From positions 13,268,001 through 13,332,000 of the forward strand of contig OZ231126.1 of assembly GCA_965153355.1 (NCBI GenBank): a stretch of DNA of 64,000 bases, read 5' to 3'. Shown here one piece after another: positions 38,431 to 50,425 of this stretch. The notes beneath the pieces were generated by a model. That model did no database searches and was not told where the DNA came from. It saw only the letters and a program-made list of their open reading frames with translations. Position 1 is the first letter of the stretch; each line of letters begins with the position of its first letter. A program made the translations under genes and the position numbers. Source of the DNA: Flaccisagitta enflata. Its lineage: Eukaryota > Chaetognatha > Sagittoidea > Aphragmophora.

Positions 38431-39089
38431 CCTACCGAGTAACATATCTTTTCCGTTGAGATCTTCCGATTTTTCTATCAAATTCCCTTCAAATTGGCTG
38501 GTTACCGTGAAAGCATAAGTTCGCCATCAACGTCTAGCAGAGGCGTGTAACGTCCTTCAACATCTCAAAATCTATGTGCGGATTGATGATTTGCATATTG
38601 CAGAAACAACATTTTTTTGCTGCATTTTAAACAACCTAATCTTATCTTGGATTTATCAACACGCAACTCTATTATGTGTTGTATCTTTAAGTTCCCCGAT
38701 GAAAATCTTTGTTATTTTAGATTGTTTTGACGGCGTCATGTTGATGAATGTTGATGAAGATTCTTCTGAAGTCTCATCCTCAAAGTTAGGTATTAGACAC
38801 TCGTCTCCAATTGTGACTTTGGGAAAAATCATTTCGATAGTATGCACCTTCCGGATTACCTTCTGGGGGCATTTTTAAATGGCGGGGGCCTAACCCGTCA
38901 GGAAACTACTAGCGCTTGCTTAGGTTGAAAGGTCGGAACCCTGAACCATTTTAGGCGGAAGGAAAAAAAGACGGTGTCCGAGTTAATTGGGGGGACGAAC
39001 ATGCTATGTTAAAAGAAAAGCGATTTCCATTTTCTATCTGTCTACCCATCTGCCCCTCTCCCCTTCCCGATGCCTCCTAACAAGTCCCT

Positions 39090-39465
39090 CTGACCCTAAA
39101 TCAGGCCCTCCAGACTTGAAATCAGGCCTCTCAGACCTCAAATTATGTCTCTCAGTTCCAAAATCAGGCCTCAGACCCTAAATTAGATATCTCTGACCTC
39201 AAATCACGCCTTCCAGACCCTAAATTAGGCCTCTCAGATTTTTCTCAAGCTTTTCAGACTCCAAATCAGGCCTCTCAAATCTTAGATAATACGTTTCAGA
39301 CTCCAAATCAATTTAGACTCCTGAACAGGCCTCCCCAGTCTAAAATCAGGAATCTAAGACTTCCAATCAAGCCTATCAGTCTCTACATTAGATTTTTACT
39401 TCCCTTCATTTTCCCAATTTTGTTCCTTTTTGGGCAGCGGCCTCAAAGGGCCGATGTCCTGTAGC
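39090..39465. repeat. 21-bp minisatellite ending in a family B core
   Basis: Degenerate units of the GACCTCAAATCAGGCCTCTCA type run to about 39,390. Then comes GGGCAGCGGCCTCAAAGGG with CGATGTCCTGTAG at 39,431-39,463. Confidence 0.75.
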
Positions 39466-39469
39466 ACTG

Positions 39470-40888
39470 TCAGCACTGAAATGAAAAGCTGTCAAGCAAA
39501 ATAAGGATTTTTACTTGCAAATGGCATAGAAGCTAAACTATTTGACTATAGGTGCTGAAATTTTGCATGAAATAACCGCAGGTAAAATACTATCAGATGG
39601 AACAAATCCGAATGAACAGATGTGAATAGTTTTCATACATTTGCTGGTTGTTTTGTTTTCAAAACATTTGCTGGTTGCAGTTGCTTCAGGGTATGTTTTC
39701 TTAGGGACTGAACATAATTCGTATAGTTGGCCCGCCTTTTACCAAAATGAGCCTGGTTCTCTCACATTCCTTGCTAACACCCTCCCCCTCCCCCACTCCA
39801 ATCTACCTTTCCTTCTTTCTCGATCTCCTCTTCCACCACTCCGACAAACTCTACTTCCCCCGCAGTCTCCCACCCATCACACCCTTCTTTCAGAAAACCC
39901 TTCACCAATCCCCACACAAAACGACTAAATATTTCCGTTCATTTGCCTTTTCCAGCCTTTGCTCCTCTTCCTCTTCACCCTCTAATTTACAGTCATGTGT
40001 CCCTTGCTCTTCTTTTTTTCCCTCCCTTCTCTCTCTTCCTCTTCCGCTTCCTCCTCATCACTCCTATCAATTTCCATTTTGCTCTTCCTTATCGTAGAAT
40101 CCTTTACAGAGATTCCCTTCCGTTTACGCGTTTCTCTCCCCCTCCTCTTCTTTCACTTCTTCTTCTTCCTCTTCTTCTTCCTCCTCTTTCTCCTCCTCCT
40201 CTTCCTCCTTTTCCTCTGCCTCCTCCTCCGCTCTTCCCATTTCCCGACATTTTTTTTTGCCTTTTAGCAATCTCGAATTTTCCCCCGTTTGTGAATCTTT
40301 ACCGCTTTGAGAAGGCACCAACACAAAGTTCACAAATGAACAGAGAATCAACTAAAAAAACAAACAATAGAGATCTTACATTAACAAAAAACAACATTTT
40401 AATAACACTTCAAAATCATCCAAAATTTTGAAATATATTTTAAAACACAACGCAATAAACCTTTTTTTGATTCCTCAATTCACCTGTTTCTCCATAAAGA
40501 AACCATTTCGAATCAAAGGTTAGTTTTTTTTTCGTCGTATCTGTCTCTCTCTCGCACACCCAAGGAATCATGAATCAACATCGTGATTAACTAACTTAGT
40601 CTTCCGCTCATTTATTCTCACCAGCTAACGGATTTTCTGAGGCACTGGCGCACTTTGGACCTGGAAGAAAGTGCAAGGATTAAGTCAAATCATTGAGTCG
40701 TTTCAGCGGTTTCTCTTCATTCACATTTTGTCGGTAATCTTAAGCGTCATGCTTTAGGAAAATTATAATAAAGATGAATGAAAAAACTCTCGCCTGGCAA
40801 ACGATAATGAAATTATAAACGCCTAAACGGTGTTCAACCACAACATCTTTTTTCTTCTTTCTCCTTGCTTATCGGATTTGATTCTTAA
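39470..40888. other. Region upstream of the T-box gene
   Basis: It should contain the promoter and any 5' untranslated sequence of the gene that follows. There is C/T-rich sequence at 39,780-40,260 and an AT-rich stretch at 40,320-40,470. ATTATAATAAAG near 40,762 and AATTATAAACG near 40,810 could serve as TATA-like sites, but I cannot support a transcription start. Confidence 0.35.
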
Positions 40889-43082
40889 ATGAAAAACGAT
40901 AACAATAAAAAACAACGACAACAACATCAAAAGATGGAGTCTTCTTCTTCGCGTTCAACATCAACGGCAAATTCCGGCGCCATTTCGGGCGTCACTTCCG
41001 GCCCCACTTCCGGTTCCGGTCTCCGGCGTCCGGCGCCTTCGCCGCTGCCGACTTTCGCCGCTCAAAAATCAGCCAAAATCGCCGCCGGAAATACATCAAC
41101 GTCAACATCAACGTCAACATCAACGTCGACGTCAAAATCGACGTCGTCAATTCGGAACAACAAATCAGCGTCGACATCCCCCGAGTCGAAATCGCGAAGG
41201 ACTCCGCCGCCGACGAAAATGATGCCGACGCAGATGCCGACGCCGACGACGCCGCCGACGCCGACACAAGTCGACGCCGTTTCGCCTCCGATGCCAGAGT
41301 CGCCGAGATCATCTCCTTCTCCTCCTCCTCTTCCGCCTTCATCCTCGTCTGGAAATTACTCGTCCAAGCCGACAACGACTGTTTCCTCTCTTTCTTCTTC
41401 TTCTTCTTCTTCATCGATGACAAGTTCCACTCTTTCCTCGGCATCATCCTCATCTTCCACGACTCCCCTCGCCGCCAAATCCTCACCTCTTTCCTCCACT
41501 TCCTTCGGCATTTCCGGTCACCCTAAAAGGCGTCTTTCACACGCCACTGTCATGTCGGCGCCGATCGCGTCCCGACCGAGAACAATCTCGCCAACTAACT
41601 TTGGCGGCGCCACCCCTGGCGCCAACGGAGCCGGCTATCCCATCAACAAACAAACCAACAGATACAATAATAATCACAACAATGTTCACGATAGTAAAAA
41701 CAGTAACGACGTTGTGGGAAATAACGCGGTGAATCATAACAACAATAACAACGCCGCTGATATTGACAGTGAGAATTATCATTCTCCATCGACGTCACCG
41801 AGAAACTCTGCCGCCTCCTCTCCTCTTCCCTCTCCTCATCCTCCGCCTCGTCCTTATCTTCCACGCGCCCCAAACGCTTCGTCAACTGCATCTTTGCAAT
41901 CGGCGCCTTTGATTTTGTCACCGGGATCGCCTCCCGCTCCATCTTCGCTTCCTCCACCTCCTCCTCTTTCCACAACGCCTCCCACCTTCAACAACGCCGT
42001 CGACAACGACGATGATGACGACGACGACGCTGATGTGGATCCTTGTTCATCTCCCGTGTCGTCTTCAGCGGGCCTTTCTCCCGGAGGCAACTCTGCTTCT
42101 TCTTCTTCCGCACATCTTCTTCCACCTCCCCCTCCTCCTCCTTCCGCCTCTTCCTCCTCTATGCACGCTCCACATCCGATTCATCCACTCCACGTTCCAC
42201 ATCCTCTTCAACATCATCTTTCCCAACATCCTCATAGGACCGCATCTCAACATCCTCTTCATCCACTACCGACACATCCGCATCACCACCATCATCCACA
42301 TCACTCGGCGGCCGCTGCGGCCGCAGCCGCCGCGATGCTCATGAACGGCGGGGCGTTGCATTCGAAGCATCCCTTGACGACCTCCGCCGCATCTCTGTCT
42401 GTATCTGCCTCCAGCGCCTCGTCGACTTTGAGTCTAAAGGCGTCGGCGTTTTCCATCGATTCTCTCATCGCCTCCAAGTCATCTGCGGTTGCCGCAGCCG
42501 CAGCTGCCGCGGCGGCGCTACGTGATCCTCCGCCGGCGCATTCGTCGCCGCAGCCGCCTCATCCCGGCGCCATTTCCGGTGCCTCGGCCCTGCCAGGCGC
42601 TCATTACTCTCTTCACCATCCTGCTCCTCCTCCTCCTCATCATCCTCATTCTCATCATTCTCTCTCCTCGTCTTCATCCTCCTCCACTGGTATGAGATCC
42701 CCGCCTTTGCCTCATCAGCCTTCGTCTCACGGACTTCCACCGTCTACGTCCGCCTCCTCCTCCTCATCTTCCTCTTCCTCCTCTTCCTCTTCTCCACGTG
42801 GGCGATCACCACTCCCCCCTCCATCGTTGACGCACGTTTTGTCTTCCTCCGCTTCTACTTCTTCGACGTCTCCTAGATCGCGCTCGCCGCTTCGGCCGCT
42901 CGCACATCCGCTCGCAATCCCGCCGCACGCGCAACATCAGCATCAACAACAACTACAACATCATCATCAACAACAACAACAACAACAACATCACTTTGCG
43001 GCGACGGCGGCGGGAAAAAGCGGACGTCGTGGCGTCGGAAGTTTGGACGATGTTGACGACGATCACGCCATGGGGCCGCTGG
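40889..43082 (+). CDS. Tbx20: T-box factor, TBX20/H15-midline type, coding exon 1
   Basis: This first coding exon of a DNA-binding nuclear regulator carries 731 codons plus one base and ends at donor G|GTAAGG (phase 1). An in-frame TAA sits directly before the ATG at 40,889. The ATG at 40,934 (residue 16; AAGATGG) has a much better context and may be the true start. The protein is low-complexity: Ser/Thr-rich (residues 16-200), Asn-rich (about 250-290), Asp run (about 371-384), His/Pro-rich (about 427-471) and Ala runs (about 473-482, 534-545). Then come Ser/Pro-rich sequence and Gln/His (about 684-702). Residues 521-527, FSIDSLI, form an eh1-like Groucho-binding motif, as in the vertebrate TBX20 N-terminus. 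Runs use mixed synonymous codons, unlike the pure noncoding microsatellites. Identity comes from joining to exon 3. The N-terminus is several times longer than in vertebrate TBX20. Confidence 0.82.
42449..42469 (+). other. eh1-like Groucho/TLE-binding motif in exon 1
   Basis: The codons read FSIDSLI, with LKASA before and ASKSS after. The pattern F-S-I-x-x-L-[IM] is the eh1 repressor motif; vertebrate TBX20 carries one near its N-terminus. It is the only segment of exon 1 that looks conserved rather than low-complexity, and it supports repressor function through Groucho/TLE. The function is inferred. Confidence 0.7.
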
Positions 43083-43554
43083 GTAAGGGACAAGGATATA
43101 TCATTTATTTTTCTTGTTGGTCGCTCTTGGGTATTTAGAGCGGTACCATATGCAATAATTCATGATCATTTCTATAAAATGCTAAAATACTAATCAAAAC
43201 AAACCTGTGTCAAATGTTACATGTCTAACGGCAGTAAAGCTTATTCCAAATGATCTAAAGCAATCTGCGGTGTTTAGAAAGGTATTTACTATTTAGAGGT
43301 ATGTGGCTATGAGAAATTCCAGTGATCATTTTGTAGGCCTACTTTAGAACCAGAAGTCGCCGTGATGACTTAAAAATGCCGAGATTTGGGTGCATTCGTC
43401 TGCAATGCCCTATGACTGTATCATACCTACACCCGCTCGCATTCAACGATCTGCTTTGCTGGGGAAAAACATCAAGTACCCATTAGTCAATTACCACACC
43501 GATCTTTGAGATTGTAAGAAAGAGACGTTACACAGGAAGAAGCTTTCATTCTGG

Positions 43555-43722
43555 AACAAGGCCGGATACACGGCCATACCAGTTGCGGACGGGTGGGCAG
43601 GGGCGGAATTGCGCGTTTTCACACTTTTCGACTCGTGCTCACCGACGGACGGACGGACGGACGGACGGACCGACGGACGGACAAAGGCTCTTATAGAGAT
43701 GCGTGTCCGCAACTTAAAATAA
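43555..43722 (-). mobile_element. Family A (DINE/pearl-like) element
   Basis: It reads AACAAGGCCGGATACACGGC, GTTGCGGACGGGTGGGCAGG, a (GACG)n tract, CTCTTATAGAGATGCG and TGTCCGCAACTTAAAAT. This is a complete minus-strand copy of the CTATAAGAG subtype, within intron 1. Confidence 0.82.
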
Positions 43723-44574
43723 AAACACTTCGATCGGTTTCTTGAAATGAACAACTAAGTCATAATTTACATCCCTATCTCGAGTCACGACAGAATTTAT
43801 GGCGACCATTATATACATGACAAAGTTTTTACAAGCAAAAGCGCCGAACCTTAGCATGTAATCAAATATGTCATATGTCTGTTGCCAATGAGGAGGTGCA
43901 TGTCTGCATGACTGGTTTGATCTTGGCGGTTTTTTTCTCTTTATGAGTTCGTTAAAAAAGGAGCAGAATAGACTCAATCCACTTCTGCGTTTCTCGAGAA
44001 TCGCACGTTTTTGTCATTACAATTGTCGTAATCAAATTGGCAAGATTTTTTTTCCTTGTTTATGACTTGTTTTGGTCGGCCTGTTGATCTGTCTGAAATT
44101 CCGTATTATTACATACTCATGATATGAGTTGGACATCACTACATCATCAAAGTGTATGGGCCAGAACTTTAGAAATTTAATGCCTTAACTTTCGTTCTCT
44201 TCCGAGAGAAAAAAAAATACTCATTTGAAGGTCAATAAAATTTCTAATTATCTTTGAATTGTTTGATAGAAGTGATGAAGATAACGATCGAGTTCCCAAG
44301 ACCACCGTATAGTAATGACGTAATTATCAATGTTTTTACCTCCTTTTTAACGGGTTACTTTGAGCTCATAATCGACATTTTTTTAACTATGTGTAACCCC
44401 ATCACTTAAAGAGGGCCAGACCGTCAATCCGTCAAATTGGACGAAAGAAGTTCTCTCAACAAGATTTTCCCGGCCGCCCTTTCAATGTTGCCCAAAATAT
44501 TGCAACAAGGTCACATTCTCAACATTATCAACAACAAAAAGACAACAACAACAAAAAACTACAACAAAAAACAA

Positions 44575-44815
<241 letters not shown>

Positions 44816-45026
44816 ATAACATCATTTAACGCGGAAGTTACCCCTCAAAAATAGAGAACAGAATTTGATGTAAAAATCATTAATACGATGTTTAATTCAT
44901 TAATAACTTCTGCATCGCCAAAAACTGACGCGATCAACAATTTAGTTGGTCACTTTTCTTCCAAACAACACGCATCAACAATTCTGACCATCATTTGTCT
45001 CAAATAAATCTAAATGACAACAACAG

Positions 45027-45132
<106 letters not shown>

Positions 45133-45259
45133 GACAGAGACAGAGAGAGAGAGAGAGTCAGAGAACGCATAAATAGACAGATATCTTAAGTCTGCTATCA
45201 AAAATCGAGAAGGGAATCAAGTAACAAGACAGCAGACGTGGAAGAGGAAGCGGAAGATT

Positions 45260-45290
<31 letters not shown>

Positions 45291-46224
45291 CGAAGACAGG
45301 GGAATAGGATTTCGTCAGTCCGGGTTTTTGACAAATTAAGATGATTTCAGCGCTTGCATTGACTACCTGTCAACCCCTTTTCATTTATTACAACCTACCG
45401 GAGGCCAGGAGACGGAAAGGAAGGTGGATGAGGTAGGAGAAAGGAGTCCGAGTGGTTGATGTGGATATAGAGGAGAGAGTGATAGTGGTTGATGTGGTTG
45501 GAAAGGAGAAAGGGGTTGGTGGTAGTTCGGGAGGAGGAGGAGGGATTTTTAAGGGTAAACAAGGGAGTGGGGAGGGCGAGGAAATCGTGGAAAAGAGGAG
45601 CATCTTGAAGAATTTCAACCAGACACAGTTGAACTCCACTATAACGGATCCGGTTACTATGGAGCTTCGCCTACAACAAATGTTAATTCTTGGAACATTA
45701 TTTCATTTTAATTGAAATTCATTAGTCCGTTGCAATCCGTTTGAGCGGGTTTTAACCGTTTCTCTTCAAATCTAAAATCTTCAATTGAATTGATAGAAAA
45801 GCTCACTCATCTTTTCACAGGAGTCCTACATATCAAGATTTTTTTTTCTCTCAAAGGAATAAGAAATAAACACCTGGATCTTAAAGATTTAATGTGCCTG
45901 TGTATGTAATGTCTTTCCGGTGTTTGATGTCATTTGCATAGGATTTTTTATGGCGTTTTTTATGTGTTTTTTTTTTATTCAAAAAAAGAGGCATTGATCC
46001 TTTTTTTTTCTAGTGAATGATAATTCCAACACCTCGTCCTCTCTTTCATCTTAGATACTTTAAGATAGAGTGAGTTGCCTGATTGAATCAAAAACTTTGG
46101 TCAGACGGACAGACAAAACAATCTTTGAGGGAATGCGAGATCGTACTGAAACAGTGTTTTATGTAACAGTTTCTCGGTCCCCTTTTTACTTTTTTGTCAT
46201 TTTTAAGCTCAGCTCCTTCCCAAA

Positions 46225-46400
46225 TGTCATTATAAGTCATTCTAAGTCATTTTAAGTCATTTTAAGTCATTCTAAGTCCTTCTAAGTCATTCTGAGTCCT
46301 TCTAGGTCATTTTAAGTCATATTAAGTTATATTAAGTCACTAAAGTCAGTAAGGTCAATATGGTCATTAAAGTCATTTTACTAAGTCATTTTAAGTCATT
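46225..46400. repeat. 10-bp minisatellite (AAGTCATTTT)
   Basis: About 15 imperfect units such as AAGTCATTCT and AAGTCATTTT. This is the reverse complement of the unit inside the family A copy at 5930-6130. Confidence 0.85.
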
Positions 46401-46560
46401 TCAGGTCACCTTGAGTAATTGTTGGCTTTGTTTATTGTTACTTTACTATTTAAGTATTCGGTTTTTCTACCACTCTATCTTTCCAATTCTGCCTCTCTAT
46501 CTATCTTATCCTTTAATTCTACCTGTCTCTCAACCATTTGCAGCTTCATTTTTCCATTTC

Positions 46561-47049
<489 letters not shown>

Positions 47050-47590
47050 GACTCTGTTTCTTAGGTATATTTAAAAACAATGATCGAACAAAGTCCAGGA
47101 CATCGTCCTGCGCACTGTGGTCTGTTGTTGTTAAAACAGGAGGCATAGTACTGTTCTGACTTTATTGATTTCGCAATAAGATAATGTCCATAAAAGATAA
47201 TGATAATGAAATATCTTATTGCTTTATATATTGAAACAAAGATAACTTGGACAATAAATGTTTTAAACAAAACTAAGCAAACGAAACAATAGTGATAATG
47301 ATGTTTATTAGATTACATTTATGAATTTTTGATGGGAATTATTGCAAACTAGGAGTGATGAATGTAGAACCTGGTCCATAACTATTTGTAAGCCCTCTCC
47401 CTTATACTTTATTTTGTATGTGGTGATAGGTATCAATATACACATGTTAAAGGATAAAAGTTGAATGAAAGTAGTCCGGAATTAAATTTGCGAAGATTTC
47501 CTAATCCAACCCAGAGTGCCAACTCTTGATCTCGTTTGTCACGGTTGTCATTAAGGATCATGCATCAATTTAAATCAGTTTACTTAAAAA

Positions 47591-47592
<2 letters not shown>

Positions 47593-47674
<82 letters not shown>

Positions 47675-47790
47675 CAGAGACAGGAACAGAGAGAGACAGA
47701 CAGACATATAGAGACAGAGACAGAGACAGTGAGAGACAGTGCCAGAGAGACAGAGAGAGACAGAAAGAGACGGACAGTCAGACAGCAAGA
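47593..47790. repeat. (GA)n then (GACA/GAGACA)n microsatellite
   Basis: Pure GA to 47,665, then mixed GAGACAGA units. From 47,791 to 48,393 I see no further repeat. Confidence 0.9.
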
Positions 47791-48393
47791 TAGAGAGACA
47801 GATGGAAACTTTAAATCAGTCACAAAGCAAGTCATTGTTACATTAGTCAACAATCGATCAATCAATGAGTGCATGTATTATTATGTATATTTCCTGAAAC
47901 ATTGACCTTCGATCTGTTATTTCCTGAATATGAAATGGTGAGAAAGTGGGAACTTCCGAAGTTGGTTGGTTATTTTTGTTTTCACAACCAACGGCATTGA
48001 TCTTTAAGATTTCAATGATTTGTCAAATTTATATGTGTCAGTTTTTTTTATGTCGTAACGACTTGTCAAGTCAATTTTTAAAGTAACAACATCAAATTTA
48101 CTTTCTGCCAATTCATGAGTAACAAAGATGTTCGTTATCTTTACAAGCGTACATGAATCTCCTTTGTAGTCCATTCTGACGTAGTTGTTCCAACGAAGCA
48201 TGACTTTTAAATCATAAAGGTTTGAATTATTCATTTCAGGCTAGTTTGGATTGTCGTGCATGGAATGACTAGTTATGCTTTGTCTCTTTGACCCAATCAC
48301 ATGTTTATGTGTATAAAACCAGTTGTGAAAGTATAAAACCTTGTCCCACACCCATTCAACACAACTTAACATAGCATAACGTTTCCCATGCAG

Positions 48394-48663
48394 AAAAATT
48401 CGTGGAGACGACGACGAAAACTTACCACCAAGAGTCCTCCTCTTCCTCCTCCTCCTCCGCCTCCGGCCACCATCACATCTCCCCTTCTCACGCCTCTCCC
48501 TCCTCCGCCTCCTCCTCCTCCAAATCGGCCGCATCTCTCAGACCGAATTTGAGTCCCAATGCTAACCAAATCTCATCCGGGTCTTCCTTCGTTTCTCCGC
48601 CGACTTCCGGGGGAAATCCCGGCATTTCACCGGGAGGATCCTCAGGAGCCGGAAGCGTGACCA
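48394..48663 (+). CDS. Tbx20: T-box factor, TBX20/H15-midline type, coding exon 2
   Basis: This exon of 270 bases lies between acceptor CCCATGCAG and donor A|GTAAGT. It opens by completing a Glu codon (G from exon 1 plus AA), then reads KFVETTTKTYHQE. Ser-, His- and Gly/Pro-rich linker (SASGHHHISPSHAS, GGNPGISPGGSSGAGSVT) follows. It encodes residues 732-821 and one base of the next codon, so the intron phase is 1 at both ends. No domain is present; it is the linker between the eh1 region and the T-box. Both predicted splice sites agree in phase with exons 1 and 3. A second GTAAGT lies 29 bases beyond the donor. Confidence 0.75.
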
Positions 48664-48721
48664 GTAAGTTGCTCGTTATTGACGGTGGATGTGTAAGTTG
48701 TTCGTTATTGACAGTTGATGA
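48664..48721 (+). repeat. 29-bp tandem duplication containing the exon 2 donor site
   Basis: GTAAGTTGCTCGTTATTGAC (48,664) is repeated as GTAAGTTGTTCGTTATTGAC (48,693). Both copies carry a good donor hexamer. Using the second would add ten codons (SKLLVIDGGC) and change the phase from 1 to 0. Confidence 0.85.
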
Positions 48722-48835
48722 GTTAATGTCCGCCACTGACGAGTGATGACAAAGTGTTGACTACCGATGGGTGATGGTTGAGTGTTCGCTTCTGCCGGGT
48801 ATTTCATAAGCGTGCATTGTATGCATTGTATCTCC

Positions 48836-49288
48836 TTATATACTTATTCCAGATGATGGTGGTGATCATGCTTCCATGTGTTATAACTCCTGTCTTGTTT
48901 CTTCTCAATGTTGGTGGCGGATGCTTTCATGTGTTCCAACTCCTGTCTCATTTCGTCCAGATGGTGGTGGCGGATGTTTTCATGTGTTACAATCCCTGTC
49001 TTGTTCCTTCCAGATGGTGGTGGCGGATGTTTTCATGTGTTACAATCCCTGTCTTTTTTCTTCCAGATGGTGGTGGCGGATGATTTCATGTGTTACAATC
49101 CCTGTCTTTTTTATTCCAGATGGTGGTGGCGGATGATTTCATGTGTTCCAACTCCTGTCTTATTTCGTCCAGATGGTGGTGGCGGATGATTTCATGTGTT
49201 ACAATCCCTGTCTTGTTTCTTCCAGATGGTGGTGGCGGATGTTTTCATGCGTTACAATCCCTATCTTGTTTCTTCCAGATGGTGGTGG
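48836..49288 (+). repeat. 53-bp minisatellite carrying the exon 3 splice acceptor
   Basis: Nine copies of a unit reading GTGTTACAATCCCTGTC, TTGTTTCTTCCAG and ATGGTGGTGGCGGATG. The junction ATG falls at 48,853, 48,908, 48,961, 49,014, 49,067, 49,120, 49,173, 49,226 and 49,279: one step of 55, then seven of exactly 53. Most copies keep a pyrimidine tract and CAG; the one at 48,908 lost its AG. The last copy is the true exon 3 boundary. With the first donor, only the last acceptor keeps the T-box frame open. Confidence 0.93.
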
Positions 49289-49426
49289 CGGTGGAAACAC
49301 AGGAGTCGTTGTTCAACAACAAGGTTCCGAAGATCTGTCTTCCATTCAATGTCATTTAGAGACCAAAGAATTGTGGGATAAATTCAACGAACTCGGCACA
49401 GAGATGATAATCACAAAGTCAGGGAG
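49279..49426 (+). CDS. Tbx20: T-box factor, TBX20/H15-midline type, coding exon 3 (start of T-box)
   Basis: The exon starts after TTGTTTCTTCCAG, completing an Asn codon (A plus AT), and ends at donor AG|GTAAGT inside an Arg codon (phase 2). It encodes residues 822-870: a Gly run (823-827), a short linker with SSIQC, and from about residue 847 the first T-box strand, LETKELWDKFNELGTEM followed by IITKSG. This block matches the TBX20/H15/midline subfamily almost residue for residue from memory. It differs from TBX2/3 (LEAKELWDQFHKRGTEM) and TBX1-type (LEMKALWDEFNQLGTEM) proteins. Family knowledge: the T-box binds AGGTGTGA-type half-sites and acts in heart, neural and limb or appendage patterning. 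About 160 further T-box residues are needed and none lies in the window. Confidence 0.9.
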
Positions 49427-50089
49427 GTAAGTCATTTTTAAAACTCATTTTGAAACCAGCTGTCGTAAGCCACGCCACGCATTGGCATTACTCTTGGGTA
49501 GAGAAAGTGGAAAATCTGGACTTTGGATGATTGCTACTTCCCACGGGCACCACTTTTTTCATGGCCTGGCAAACTTAAGTTTCATTAACAGTGTGTGGTC
49601 CTTGTGGTCCTTACTTTCTACCCATTTCTTTAATTTCTTAAATCTCACCTAATGTCTGTCTTATGGTCAGTATGGTCACCCCTGTCCTCTACCCATATGG
49701 CCCCACTTTATCCTCTTATCATGATCATGGGATATATTTCTCAGTTTTGACCAGATTCTGTCCCAAAGAGCCTAATTCCATCACGCAAAAAGACGGTCTT
49801 GTGTAGACGTGGTATTTCGCTGCCGTCTTTACTTTATAAAAACATGAATGAGCTTCATTGATAAGTTTCGTCGTGAAAGCATGATTAGTTATATGACGAG
49901 CGGTTGTTAAAATTCCTTCGGGCATTAAATCTATGTCGACGTCTTCGTTAATTTATGACATTCAACATTTAAAGGGCAATACATGAGCCTCCATTACAAA
50001 ACGTTGTTGATTGAAATCGCAACTCAGATTTATGTTTCATGCCTTATTAATCAATTAACTATGGTTGTAGGAAAACAAGTACTTTTAAG

Positions 50090-50235
50090 TCTTCTTCTTC
50101 TTCTTCTTCTTCTTCTTCTTCTTCTTCTTTTTCTTTTTCTTTTTCTTTTTCTTTTTCTTTTTCTTTTTCTTCTTCTTCTTCTTCTTCTTCTTCTTCTTCT
50201 TCTTCTTCTTCTTCTTCTTCTTCTTCTTCTTCTTC

Positions 50236-50266
<31 letters not shown>

Positions 50267-50425
50267 TTTCTTTTTCTTTTTCTTTTTCTTTTCTTTTTCT
50301 TTTTCTTTTTCTTTTTCTTTTTCTTTTCCTTTTCTTCTTTTTCTTTTCTTTTTCTTTTTCTTTCTTTCTTTTTCTTTCTTCTTCTTCTTCTTCTTCTTCT
50401 TCTTCTTCTTCTTCTTCTTCTTCGT
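50090..50425. repeat. (TTC)n and (TTTTTC)n microsatellite
   Basis: Pure TTC blocks alternate with hexanucleotide TTTTTC blocks in the order TTC, TTTTTC, TTC, TTTTTC, TTC. Confidence 0.96.

Noticed and set aside
38233-38481. Peptide similarity between minus-strand frames at 1836-2099 and 38,233-38,481 (shared RAxAPK and HRGEFPDV)
   Set aside because: The similarity is explained by DNA identity of family B copies. The copies at 1625-1755 and 63,835-63,965 have stops in the matching frame, so there is no sign of coding selection.
40992-42740. Minus-strand and alternative-frame ORFs inside exon 1 (up to 164 codons)
   Set aside because: They are shadows of the 749-codon plus-strand frame, whose eh1 motif and phase-compatible splice donor support it as the real one.
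48836-49288. CRISPR-like regular repeats (also at 58,398-58,555 and 23,131-23,520)
   Set aside because: The units are contiguous tandem repeats without unique spacers, in a eukaryotic genome.
48778-49430. Overlapping zig-zag open frames with Gly-Gly-Gly and Trp-Trp-Trp motifs
   Set aside because: They are readings of the 53-bp minisatellite in successive frames. Only the part after 49,279 in the T-box frame is accepted as coding.
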